A stretch of DNA of 64,000 bases from Letharia columbiana (taxonomy: Eukaryota; Ascomycota; Lecanoromycetes; Lecanorales; Parmeliaceae). Under the pieces are notes generated by a model, which was given only the letters and a program-made list of their open reading frames with translations, was not told the DNA's origin and ran no database searches. Made by a program: the position numbers and the translations under genes. This document shows positions 35,634 through 45,679 of the stretch, in pieces; the stretch's first letter is position 1; each line of letters begins with the position of its first letter. The stretch is taken from assembly GCF_014066305.1 (NCBI RefSeq), contig NW_023501036.1, forward strand, positions 1,995,501 through 2,059,500. The letters are read 5' to 3'.

Positions 35634-37032
35634 CTAGACAGAGTGTCCAACCTTGTCCGCCGAACTTGACTGGACCTGCCATCCTTTCATCACCATGATG
35701 TCGTCACTTCCATGAGTCGCCCTACCGCTCCGTGCGTCTGGGTACCCCGACGCCAAGTCCGATCGTCCATGCGCAACGGCATCGGCATGGTTCTGCCCAC
35801 CACCGAAGGACACACTCGTTAGCGGGTAGACATCCTCTTCCAACCGGCGGAAATTCTTGGCTTCCGAATCATTCGCACGCAGGCCTTGTCGTGCGAACGG
35901 CGGGCCCGTGCGCGTGCCCTGAGCCGTGTTGCTGCTCCCGGTCCAGGTCTTCCATCTGCAGACGGCCGGGTGGAAGATGTGTGACATGACGGGTGGAAGA
36001 ACGGGGAGGCATGCGTTGATGATGCCGAGGCAGGGTTCGAGCTCGCTCCAGATGGCGTCGTCGATTCCGCTGTAGGAAAGGTCGTTCAGATCTAGGTTGA
36101 CGACGGAGACGATGCGTAGGATTGTGATGATACATATCCTGTTTGGGGCATCGTTAGAATATGACCCCAGGGCTTGCTTACAAGATCACACGGAGACGAA
36201 AGAGAAACTCACACCCCGCCGATACCGAAGATGGCTGTGAGGCCCATTTTCCTCGATGTTGCCATCTGGAGTCCCCACAGCATGGGCATTGGGAGTGCAA
36301 TCACGATGAGATCGAGAATGAGATTGATGACGGACACGCTCAGGGACGTCGCGGAAGTATTCAAGCAGGTGCCGCCTTGGATGCTTTTGTCCCAGTAAAA
36401 GGCAAGTGGGGAGCACAAGAAGAACATTCGGACAATCGTGCTTGTCCAATAAGCCACCACTAAGAGCATCACCGCATACACCACTATCCGGAATTTCCTG
36501 ATGGGGAATATTTGTTTGTAAAGGTGCAAGATCGATAACTTGACGCAAGTGTTGGCGGAGACCCACGAGGGTTCCGCGGCTAAATATGACTAGGTAGGCA
36601 TCTCTGTCAGTAGCTGGAATGCTAGAGACGCTTCAGGTTCGTACCTTGGCAAGAGAAACTACCTCGCTCGCCGTCAATTCCGTCATATGGTATCCTACTT
36701 TGCCTTTTGTCACAGCTGTACACACTAATGAGACTTGATCATTTTTCTGCCTTGGGTAGATGCTTACCTAAGAGCAAAGTCACGGTTTCTGTGATTGCAA
36801 AGAACTGCAAAAACATCAGCTTTCGGCAAATCCTTTGCGGAAGATCTCGTACCAAAGCGGCTATAATGAGGTAATCGTTCAAAATCAGGTGTACTCGTTT
36901 GATCCTCCTTGCCCACAAGCGGAGAATCACTGCCAAAGCGGCCGGGATGAGGAAAATGATACATATGACAAGAATTGCAACTCCACCTGGTCTCAGCTTG
37001 TCCGTAGCTGTATCTGATGCACGCGCGTCCAT
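35634..37032 (-). CDS. PTH11/SAT4-type seven-helix membrane protein (fungal Rhodopsin domain)
   Basis: Five exons, 37032-36853, 36804-36768, 36715-36645, 36589-36213 and 36138-35634, encode 389 residues. After a short N-terminus, TM1 is GVAILVICIIFLIPAALAVI, followed by the family's LWARR and LILNDYLII pattern. Later come ANTCVKLSILHLYKQIF, TM segments around RIVVYAVMLLVVAYW and VINLILDLIVIALPMPMLW, and a Ser/Gly/Asp-rich cytoplasmic tail. All introns (48-74 nt) have GT..CAG or TAG ends in frame. This family (often annotated integral membrane or SAT4-like) includes PTH11-type receptors in plant pathogens, though most members are uncharacterised. No CFEM cysteine domain is present. It sits between P450 and UbiA genes, and such proteins often lie near secondary-metabolite genes. 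Confidence 0.85.
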
Positions 37033-37885
37033 GTTGGATGCTCTCTAATGATATTAAATATGATTCATGGGATAGAGACAAAAGGATCAAAAGACGTAAA
37101 AGTACAGAGATGATTCTGAATTCGAGACAACGCGTGACTCTTCATACATCTGTCTACTGATCCCTACCTGAAGTAGCGTAATTGAGGCAAGGTTTCAGGC
37201 TGCGCCCAACATTGCATAGTACTTATCAGTTTCTGGATGAGATATGAGGAGGTGCTGGCGGCACAGTGTCTGCAGTTTCAAGATCGAAGTAATTCCCTGA
37301 ACAGAATGGAACCTCGGCTACGAGGAAGTGAGAGTGCTCCACGGGGATCTACATGACAGCATCCGAGCTGACCGTACGCAGGATTTTAGTTGGTTCCGAG
37401 TAAGCTGAGTTAATGTGGGAACGCGAAACACTTTGTCAGCATAACGGCTCTAATGCCAGTCACTTCCGCTATGGTGGGCATCCGACAGGATTCTGAACTT
37501 TCATATTATTAGTCTTCACAGAAAATTGGGATAATGGATCTTGATTCGCTTCACACTAACACTGGCACTGCCCCGATTTGTTTCGGGAGCAGCCTATCGC
37601 AGGAGAGGATTCCGAGTGAACTATCCTTTACCGAGTTGACCTTGTTCGAAGTCAACATGTCCCAGGAAAGACTGATGACTGATCTTCTTCGCTGTTTCGA
37701 TCTTGTCCAAAAGATTCTCCACCGCTATCTCGTCTGCGAGGGGAGCTGCCACATTGGAAGTAAGGAGTGAGGGGTGGAGTTGATGCGCGTGCGGTTGAGG
37801 TCTTCTGGTAGCCCAAGATCATCCAGACAGGTACTTGTGAGACATACACTCGCCCAAAGTCGGAGCTGACGCAGTAACAAAAGAC
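37033..37885. other. Upstream region between membrane-protein gene and UbiA gene
   Basis: Divergent 850-bp spacer. One 78-codon frame at 37534-37770 has no recognisable domain and is not called. It is the likely promoter region for both flanking genes. Confidence 0.45.
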
Positions 37886-38807
37886 ATGAGGCTCGCAAAT
37901 GCCTGTCGTTCAGCTTGGTACCATGGTAAAACCTTGTGGCTTTTCACGGCCAGCGATATCAAGTCAATCGTGATTCCCACCATGGCTTTTGGCTTATTCA
38001 GTACGCTGTCCGGCCCAGTCCTTGGATTCGAGGACGTAAATCCTCTGTATCTTGTTGGGAGATCCATGATCCTCTTCTGGTGGGCGTGGATGAATCTGCT
38101 GCTCCTTTGTATCAACAACCAAAGAAAAGCCGAGGACATCCAAGAAGACCGTGTTAACAAAGCCTGGCGGCCTCTTCCCTCGGATCGTCTCACAATTTCG
38201 CAAGCTGAAAAGCTTCTGTGGGGCGCTGTACCGGTGATTGGCCTCATTACTCTCTGCACAGGAGGGTTTCCTTCAGTACGTGTTGCTGACCGCTTTGAAC
38301 TTCTGGTACAATGATGGAGGCGGAGCTCATAACCCTATCTTTCGCAACCTTATCAACGCATGCGGGTTCGTTCTCTACGCCTCGGCAGCAATAGACATAG
38401 TCGCAACAGCACCGCTTTCAACATATACGCTCACAATCTTCCAATGGCTAGCTGTTATCGGTGGAGTCGTGCTTACAACGATCCAGATACAAGATCTGCG
38501 CGACCAAGCAGGAGATAGTCTGCGAGGACGACCGACGCTGCCGATCAGCATAGGAGACGGGAATGCCAGGTGGACAGTCATCGTCCCAATCCTCTTCTGG
38601 TCGACGTTTCCTCCATTTTTCTGGCGGCTGGATGTTGGTGGGTACGGTCTGACTGTGCTCATCGGGGCATTCACCATTGGTCGATTATGCTTCTTGAGGA
38701 CGTCTGAAGGAGACAGAACCACGTTCAAGATTTGGAGCTTGTGGCTTGTCTCTATATACTCGCTGCCGTTAATAAAAATGTATTATACAAGGAGAGAGCA
38801 TCTATGA
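37886..38807 (+). CDS. UbiA-superfamily membrane prenyltransferase or terpene cyclase, with frame break
   Basis: Polytopic membrane enzyme, ~305 residues, of the fungal UbiA superfamily, which includes aromatic prenyltransferases and UbiA-type sesquiterpene cyclases. From ATG 37886 come helices around SIVIPTMAFGLFSTLSG and MILFWWAWMNLLLLC. The first prenyl-diphosphate/metal region is NNQRKAEDIQEDRVNKAWRP (residues 77-96). After a TM segment, the frame changes near 38264-38276. The second frame carries LLTALNFWYNDGGG and the second Asp-rich region QIQDLRDQAGDSLRGRPTLP, then more helices to the stop at 38805. One base fewer would join the frames. A 49-nt intron (38229-38277, GTACCG..TTCAG) would also join them but would delete a membrane helix. 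Its neighbours, a P450 and a GMC oxidase, suggest it makes the scaffold of a small terpenoid pathway. Confidence 0.8.
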
Positions 38808-39634
38808 GGCGATGAGGGGCAGTTCACGCATATGCTGTGGGTGTAAGTTTGTGGTATCCACTTCTGAGTACCTTGGAGGATTTCGCTGCTGGCAGACGAG
38901 GATGTCCTTTTCAGGTAGTTTAAGACAGCCGATTCTGTCAAATTGTAATACCTGGAAATCCCCTGAGGCCACCTAAGCGCAGTGTGCTGCACACAGCCTT
39001 GATCTCTAGGTCACGGCGCTTCAAGCTCAATTATTAATTATAAGTTAGGCGGCATCCTTACAGCAAGCTTTGATAGAGAAAATGGATAAGGCTGAGGTGA
39101 GTGTGGGCCTTTCCCGCGTGAGCGGCGAGGTACTCATATCTATCCAATCAACGTTTTTTAGATCAGCAGACTTTCGTTAGCAGTGTTGGGAAAAAGGCTT
39201 TATTCTTCCATGTTTCTCAATAAGATTTCGAAATTGAAGGATTAGAAAATTATACGGCTCTTGTTCGTTACGTGATCGAGGCTCTGTGGATGGTTTGTCC
39301 ATTGTTCCTTGTCATGTCTAAGAGGGCCAGTCTCTTTTGAAAATGAGAGCCTTTGAGTATAAGGAAGGTGCTAGGAAAAAGTGTTGAGCATAGGAAGGAG
39401 TCTTTGTACAGAGCATAGATGTGTCACGTGATAGCGTGTTCCTGTGGCGCAGCCGGCTTCCCAGCCACGTCGGAAGACAAATCGAACAACTAGCAACCCT
39501 TTCTCCCTGAAGAACAACACCTTCAACACTGAAAAGATGGGCTTACTTATGTCCGGTATCAACATCCATTGCTCAATCAAAAGCAAAGGAGTCCAATCAA
39601 ATCAAAATTCCGTCGCTAACCTCTAGGCTCCAAC
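38808..39634. other. Intergenic region upstream of DUF1766 gene
   Basis: About 830 bases with no gene. The final part before the ATG at 39635 is the probable promoter and leader of the DUF1766 gene. Confidence 0.5.
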
Positions 39635-41087
39635 ATGCCATTCATCCCACACACACCGGAATCCCTCATTCAACGATCCGACAGCAAGGACCCGGGGACA
39701 ACATGCAAAGGCATCACCTCTGCTGGTAGACCCTGCAGACGTCCCCTTGGGGGCTCTCCTCAGTCGTCGCCAACGGGTCATCGAAAGTCAAAGAGTGGAG
39801 TAATAGCTGTGCTGCAGCCGAGCGATGAGGACCACGAAGGCGCTGCAGCATATTTCTGTTTTCAACATAAAGACCAAGCAGAGACCCTCGCAGGCGGCAA
39901 CCAAGACGGCAGGAAAGCAAACATAGTGCCGGTGCATCAACGCACGAGCATCGATACCTTGGTGGACCGGACAGGAGTGCTGGACATTGCAGACGATGAA
40001 ACACCATCAAAAAGCCGACGTCAGAGAGGCCATGCTAGACCTGCGAGGAAAGATACACTGCCGAAGAAGTGGCAAGATGTAGACGGCCCTTTGATTGCAA
40101 TTTCGGGAGAGAAGCAGCAACCCGTCGGGAGAGGCACACAAAGGCACCGAGCAAGAGGACAGTCAACCTTCTCGTTTTCTATGTTCTGCTGCGTCAGCTC
40201 TGCAGACCGCGATTACACGCCTCCTCCGCGCGTCCAACGTAACTCTGAGAAGCCTGAGTATGCTCATGCAAGCGCCAAAGTGCCTTCGTCTATGCAGCAG
40301 GTCGAAAGACCACCGTACTCCAGACCCATAAACTCGCGTTTACCCGTTGGGCAGGCATCGGGTAGTCCAAGCTCGTCACGTGTAGCCCGAGGGAGAATTC
40401 CTACCGTGAATACCAGACCGCCTGCTCAACAGCATCGCTCGTCTCACACCCAAGATCTTCTTTCACTGATACCCACAACGCTATCGCCGCAAACGACGTC
40501 TCTTCTACTCGCTGAGCTAGCGAAGCCAGTGTCACCACATGATGAAGAAGGCTATATCTACATGTTCTGGCTTACCGATAATGCCCTCAGCGCCTCTGAC
40601 TCGCAAGCTGCTTCCTCACTACTCTCTGAGGGCGCAGCAAGCACTCCCAATGGACGTCGCCACAGTGATGTCCTGGGCTCAAAGCTCAAACAACAGAAAC
40701 GCGTCTTCCAAGCCAAAGACAATGCTCTTGAAAATCGGTCGAGCTTCCAACGTCCAACGTCGTATGAACGAATGGAATCGGCAATGCGGTTACAACCTCT
40801 CCCTCATCCGCTTTTACCCTTACCTTCCCAGCTCCCCGTTACCCTCTAGGCCAAACTACTCTTCTCCGCCTGCATCGCCCTCTACACCTCACAAGGTACC
40901 ACATGCCCACAGGGTCGAGAGACTGATTCATCTAGAACTTGCGGAGCGGAGGGTGAAGCGTGATTGCGAGAGCTGTGGTAAGGAGCACAGAGAATGGTTT
41001 GAGGTCGAGAGCAGTAGGGATGGGTTGAGGGGGCTGGATGAGATTATCAGGCGGTGGACTGAGTGGGGAAGGAGGGCAGGTGGGTGA
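39635..41087 (+). CDS. DUF1766/T5orf172 (Mug113-like, GIY-YIG-related) protein
   Basis: The N-terminal half begins MPFIPHTPESLIQRSDSKDP, followed by a small Cys-containing motif (TTCKGITSAGRPCRRPL, with FCFQH later). A basic disordered region with FSMFCCVSS follows. The C-terminal T5orf172/DUF1766 domain starts at EEGYIYMFWLTDN and continues in another frame as MLLKIGRASNVQRRMNEWN, then RVERLIHLELAERRV and CESCGKEHREWFEV, to the stop at 41087. The domain is related to the GIY-YIG nuclease fold and is found in the fission-yeast meiotic gene mug113. The frame change at 40670-40712 can be read as a 43-nt intron with a poor donor (GTCCTG) and an AAG end, or as a single-base error. About 469 residues if spliced. 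Enzymatic activity is unproven for this family. Confidence 0.78.
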
Positions 41088-41406
41088 CTGGGTTAGTTGT
41101 CTGGTGATAGTGATGATTTGGATAGCCATGACGGACAGGTTCACGACTTATGGGATCGACTATTGATGATCAATGGGCAACGGACGTACTGTCACAACGA
41201 CATTTAAGACACATGAAGAGATGAACATCTATTTGCGAGGTTATTGGGCGTGTTTTTAAGTCCTTGTTGACAATGCTGGATCGATGCACGATTGCTATAG
41301 TGCTTCATGAATCCGTGCTTGCAAAAGCAGCCAATAATACGTGTTGGTATCTTCCTTCAATGCAGAACTCCACGCTTAGCCATGCGAACAACACGATCCA
41401 TGCACA
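41088..41406. other. Convergent 3' spacer
   Basis: About 320 bases between the stops of the DUF1766 gene (+) and DCP1 (-). No feature seen. Confidence 0.5.
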
Positions 41407-42126
41407 TTACAAATTTGCTCCAGCGCTTCTGAATAAGTCCCCCAAAACGCCCTGATCTTGATTCGAGCCTGGCTGCTGTACGGTTGGCATATTATTTGAA
41501 CCTTGTCCCCTGGACAAGTTGAGCAGCGCCATCAAATCCGGACCATTTGGAGCCCCAACGTTGGACTGCTGTTGCGCGTAACCTTTCGACTGCCCGTCAA
41601 CAGCCCTGGTCCCCCACTCATTCCCAGCTCTCTCCGCACACTCGACAATGCACCTCCCACAAGCCTCCCTCACCCCCTTCGTACTGCCCTGTTCCTCCTC
41701 AAAGATCCAGAGTCCATACACCTTCTGCTCGTCTGCATTCCCATGGCCCAGGTTATCCGCGCTATTCCCTTGCAAAATAATGTATTCGTCCGTCACATCG
41801 ACCTCCTCTGCACTTTTCAGGTGTAGTACGAAGTTATCCAAACCGCGGCGGTTGAGCACTACGACCGCATGCCCTTCGTCCCGTAGCTTTACAACGAATA
41901 GTGTGCCCTCGATGCCACTTTTCTCCCATGCTTGAGTAGTAGTGCTGAAGATGTAAACGACGGAGTAGGGTGCTAGGAAATCTATGGAGACGGTGGAGGG
42001 CAGGTGCCGCTGGAGGACGGAGAGGTTGAGGACGTCGTTTGTGATGGTGGGATTTGCCGGGGCGGTGTATTCGAGTTCGTTGTCCGAGGGTTGTGGGTGG
42101 TGGGACGCGTATATTGTTGTAGCCAT
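41407..42126 (-). CDS. DCP1: DCP1, mRNA decapping activator (EVH1 domain)
   Basis: Small activating subunit of the Dcp1-Dcp2 mRNA decapping enzyme, acting in cytoplasmic P-bodies. From the ATG at 42126 the protein is 239 residues. A short disordered N-terminus is followed by DVLNLSVLQRHLPST, the conserved helix before the EVH1 fold. The EVH1 strands read APYSVVYIFSTTTQAWEKSG, IEGTLFVVKL, VVVLNRRGLDNF and YGLWIFEE. The helix VREACGRCIVECAERAG comes next, then a Gln/Asn-rich tail with LMALLNLSRG near the C-terminus. The frame stays open upstream to 42378, so a longer N-terminus cannot be excluded, but that part looks like leader sequence. It is head-to-head with the 5-phosphatase gene. No intron is needed. 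Confidence 0.85.
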   Translation of the reverse strand: MATTIYASHHPQPSDNELEYTAPANPTITNDVLNLSVLQRHLPSTVSIDFLAPYSVVYIFSTTTQAWEKSGIEGTLFVVKLRDEGHAVVVLNRRGLDNFVLHLKSAEEVDVTDEYIILQGNSADNLGHGNADEQKVYGLWIFEEEQGSTKGVREACGRCIVECAERAGNEWGTRAVDGQSKGYAQQQSNVGAPNGPDLMALLNLSRGQGSNNMPTVQQPGSNQDQGVLGDLFRSAGANL

Positions 42127-42574
42127 AATGGAGGAATGCGCGTAGGCGAGGTGTGAGGACGGTGCTTCGTATGTGGCAAGCGGAAGATGTGCAAGATGTT
42201 TGCGGGCGTGGGGGCCATGCGTGGGGTTGCAGTGCGCCTGGAAGTAGCCAGGACAAGCCCCAGGGGTCCCCAAAGCCGCGCCGTGAAACTGTCCCTGCGC
42301 CGGGCTACCTCGGTAGTAGCGCGGCGGCGAAATAGCAGCGATGATCTTGTCTAGAACTTTTGAAGCCCACTCTTCCATGGCGGCACAGTCTCCCCGCCGT
42401 CATATATATCCGTTGAGAGCGAGGACGAATGCAATGTAGCTAATATTACTCTCTTCATCCTCTGACTCTGCAGGACTCGGTTGATTACATTGGAGTCCAT
42501 TCCAAGGTGCTATAGAAGAAGCTCAAGAAGTTACACAAGAATATCTGGATGCGACTGCGGCACCGTCTTTTACG
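42127..42574. promoter_or_regulatory. Bidirectional promoter between DCP1 and the OCRL-like gene
   Basis: 448 bp between divergent start codons at 42126 (-) and 42575 (+). It must serve both genes, unless DCP1 starts further upstream at up to 42378. Confidence 0.5.
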
Positions 42575-45500
42575 ATGGCAACCAGCAGCATACAGACATC
42601 GCCCGCTTCTAAGATGAACTCTACTCCCGGAGCCTTCCCCTCAACCCCAGCGTCCGCAGAAGCCCCATCGCCCTCCGTCGTATCCTCCCAGCTCAGCCTA
42701 TCACAAGCCGTTCACCAACGAAGGGCAGAATATACAAGGTCACGAAGAATCAAGGTCAAGGTCGGCACTTGGAATGTTGCTTCTCTCAGTGGGACAGAGA
42801 AAGACGTTGGAGGGTGGTTCGTAGATGGTAAAGGTGTCTCGGAATCTCTGTCAGGCTTGGACATAAAGGACGATGGCGAACCACGAAGCAATGGTCACAA
42901 TGGATCTCCAGACATCGAGAGCGTTGCGTCACAGGAGGAGAGACGGTCGAAAAAGAGATCCACTATACCAAAAAACGATCCAGGCTTCGTACCAGGAGGT
43001 GACGAAATTGGTCTATACGTCTTAGGTCTACAGGAAATCGTCGACATAAGCTCAGTGGCCGAAGCATTACGCCCCTACAGTGATCCTCATCCTGGCAGAA
43101 AATGGAAGCAGGCTGTTGCAGAATCGTTGCCGCATGGTTATCAGCGAGTAGCGGAACAGCAATTGATTGGCTTGTTTCTCGTCATCTATGCCTCCTCTGA
43201 GATTGCACCAACAATATCCTCTGTCAGTACCACGAGCGTTGGAACTGGTCTTGGGGGTTACATGGGCAATAAGGGCGCTGTGACAGCTCGTATTGTGCTT
43301 GGCGAGACTACGCGCATGGTCTTTGTCAACTGCCATTTGACCGCCGGTGTCGAGAAGGGCAACCTGGAACGAAGAAATTGGGACGCGTCTCAGATTCTTC
43401 AGCGGACCAAATTTGATCCTGTCTATGACGGTGGAGGTGTCATGGAGGAATTTGGTGAAGGCATCGGAGACGAGGACTTCGCTTTTTGGTTCGGCGATCT
43501 CAATTACAGACTCGAGAGCATGCCTGGAGAAGACGTTCGAAGACTGCTTATGCTCCATACAAGAAATGAGTATGGAGCACATGGAGCACAGCAGCCGTCA
43601 TCCAAGAAAATTGAGAATGAGCTTGCAAAGCCGGAATCGCTGTCGTTCTCGCGCAACCAGGAAGCTGCTAATCGTCCGTCTGAAAATGATACCTCATCTA
43701 CTCACATTTCTATTGAGAATGCTTCCGATCCATCAGTAGCTTCATCCATTACTGTATTGCCGAGCCAGGAGTCACTCGATCCTGCCTCTGACCCAGCATC
43801 TCTCCAGACTACACTCTCTTCACTTCTCGCGCACGATCAGCTACACTCGCAGATGCGCTCACGGAAAGCTTTCCACGATGGGTGGCGGGAAGGGATCATT
43901 GACTTTTTACCTACATACAAATATGATGTCGGAAGCGTTGGCATGTTCGACTCGAGCGAAAAGCAACGAGGCCCGAGCTGGTGTGATCGAATTCTATACC
44001 GCACCCGCAAAGACAGGCTGGAATATGACCAAAAGGTCCGAGACGAGGAGATGGCCAGGAAAAAGGACAACGAGATGAAGTTGCAAGGGGTTGTGGACGC
44101 AGTGACCGATGAATCCGTTCTGTTTGACTATGATCCAGAGACGGATGGCGCAGACAATGAAAATAACGCAGTCAGCGAGCAATCTCCAGATCCCGAATTC
44201 ATGACTACGAAAGCTGGTTTTGAGGACAAATTGAGTCTCGATTACTATAAGTCTCATCAACGAGTCCTCTCATCAGACCACAAGCCATTGGATGCTGTCT
44301 TCACTTTAGACTACGATGCCGTCGATCTCGAAATGAAGGCTAGGATACACCAAGAAGTCGCCCGTGAGCTAGACAGGGCAGAGAATGAAGGACGGCCTGT
44401 CGTCACAATTGTGGTCGACCATCAGAAGGACACTGACAGCACCCATACCGATTCCTCTTCACCAAAATTCGAGGGCGTCGACTTTGGGCACGTTAAATAC
44501 GATCAGGTCAAGACCAGAAGTGTCACTATAGCAAATACCGGTCGTGTCCCTGCAACTGTTGGTTTCGTGGATCGCTCCATCGAGTCGGGTCGACCCGGTG
44601 GTGTTGCCCCTCCATGGCTAAAGATTAATTTCGACCGCCCTCCTGACAGTAAGAATTCCAACCCGGGTGCATTACAAGAGCACACCCTCCAGCCTGGTGA
44701 TGCCGTCAACGTCGAATTAACCCTCCATGTGGACGACCTAGACCTTGTCCGCCGTCTGGGCGATAAAGTAGAAACGCTCGAAGACGTCCTCGTCCTCCGA
44801 ATTCATAACGGCCGCGACTACTTCCTCCCCTTACGTGGCGATTGGCTGCAATCCGCCTTCGGACGCTCGATCGAGAAGTTGGTGCGAATACCAGAAGGAG
44901 GCGTGAGGAGGTGGCAGCACCAAAGACCAGATGGCAGTAGCCACGGAGATGAAGGGGTAAAGTGGTCGGCTCCGCGCGAAGTGTTCCGGCTGACGGAAGC
45001 AATAGAAGACCTCGTTGAGAGAGCGCTTGCGCAGTGGGGGATGACGGGAGATGCCGACAACGCGCCGTGGGACAAAGACGTGGGTTGGCCATTCAGAGGG
45101 TGGCTTATGGAAGGAAAGCAGAGGGCGATGCTGAAGGAAACAGTGAGGGAAGGTTTGGACTCTGATCAGCCATTTTCCGAGACCTTCCCACCGGAAATCG
45201 ATTCATTGCAAAGGCTTGAGGCGGTGGCGGAGACGTTGGTGCAGTTCCTCGAAAGCTTAGAAGATGGCATCGTCACCGAAGCGCTGTGGCTGGAGCTGGA
45301 GAAAGGCATGCTGGAGCGTGAAAAGGCAAAGAAGACCCTCTCGGACGAAGATGAACGGATGTGGATCCTGGATACCTTGTCCACCGCACCCGCTCACAGC
45401 GTTTCTTTCACTTTCGTCACGTTCATGCTCGCGCGCGTCGGCAACGAAGTCGCCCCTTGGAATATTCCACTAGAGTGTGGAAAAGCGGAAGGGGTTCCCG

Positions 45501-45679
45501 CTCAGGTTGCGCCTCGCATCAAAAGACCTGAGGTGGATGCCGCATATGCGGGAATCTTTGCAGATGCCATGATCCGCTTGCCTGCGGCTTCGAAGGGCAA
45601 GGAGAGGAAGGCCAGCGAGACGAGGAGGAAGCATGTCGTTGAAGTGTTCCTTAAGGCGACGCTGGATGTTGGGTCATGA
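42575..45679 (+). CDS. OCRL/INPP5B-like inositol polyphosphate 5-phosphatase
   Basis: Intact single-exon gene, 1034 residues. The N-terminal endonuclease-exonuclease-phosphatase domain opens with VKVGTWNVASLSG (~residue 62) and includes YVLGLQEIVDIS and GLGGYMGNKGAV. Catalytic signatures are FWFGDLNYRL (~304), GPSWCDRILYR (~467) and SDHKPLDAVF (~567). A long Ser-rich insert separates the first two. An ASH-like beta domain follows (~636-765: VDFGHVKYDQVKTRSVTIAN, then LRIHNGRDYFLPLRGDW). The C-terminus is a helical RhoGAP-like domain (AETLVQFLESLEDGIVTEAL, SFTFVTFMLARVG) whose catalytic arginine I cannot identify, as in OCRL. This is the OCRL/INPP5B order: 5-phosphatase, ASH, RhoGAP-like. It should remove the 5-phosphate of PI(4,5)P2 on endosomal or Golgi membranes. 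Confidence 0.93.
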   Translation: MATSSIQTSPASKMNSTPGAFPSTPASAEAPSPSVVSSQLSLSQAVHQRRAEYTRSRRIKVKVGTWNVASLSGTEKDVGGWFVDGKGVSESLSGLDIKDDGEPRSNGHNGSPDIESVASQEERRSKKRSTIPKNDPGFVPGGDEIGLYVLGLQEIVDISSVAEALRPYSDPHPGRKWKQAVAESLPHGYQRVAEQQLIGLFLVIYASSEIAPTISSVSTTSVGTGLGGYMGNKGAVTARIVLGETTRMVFVNCHLTAGVEKGNLERRNWDASQILQRTKFDPVYDGGGVMEEFGEGIGDEDFAFWFGDLNYRLESMPGEDVRRLLMLHTRNEYGAHGAQQPSSKKIENELAKPESLSFSRNQEAANRPSENDTSSTHISIENASDPSVASSITVLPSQESLDPASDPASLQTTLSSLLAHDQLHSQMRSRKAFHDGWREGIIDFLPTYKYDVGSVGMFDSSEKQRGPSWCDRILYRTRKDRLEYDQKVRDEEMARKKDNEMKLQGVVDAVTDESVLFDYDPETDGADNENNAVSEQSPDPEFMTTKAGFEDKLSLDYYKSHQRVLSSDHKPLDAVFTLDYDAVDLEMKARIHQEVARELDRAENEGRPVVTIVVDHQKDTDSTHTDSSSPKFEGVDFGHVKYDQVKTRSVTIANTGRVPATVGFVDRSIESGRPGGVAPPWLKINFDRPPDSKNSNPGALQEHTLQPGDAVNVELTLHVDDLDLVRRLGDKVETLEDVLVLRIHNGRDYFLPLRGDWLQSAFGRSIEKLVRIPEGGVRRWQHQRPDGSSHGDEGVKWSAPREVFRLTEAIEDLVERALAQWGMTGDADNAPWDKDVGWPFRGWLMEGKQRAMLKETVREGLDSDQPFSETFPPEIDSLQRLEAVAETLVQFLESLEDGIVTEALWLELEKGMLEREKAKKTLSDEDERMWILDTLSTAPAHSVSFTFVTFMLARVGNEVAPWNIPLECGKAEGVPAQVAPRIKRPEVDAAYAGIFADAMIRLPAASKGKERKASETRRKHVVEVFLKATLDVGS

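Noticed and set aside
37534..37770. 78-codon frame between the membrane-protein and UbiA genes, considered as a regulator fragment
   Set aside because: No Zn2Cys6 motif or other recognisable domain, and no supporting splice structure.
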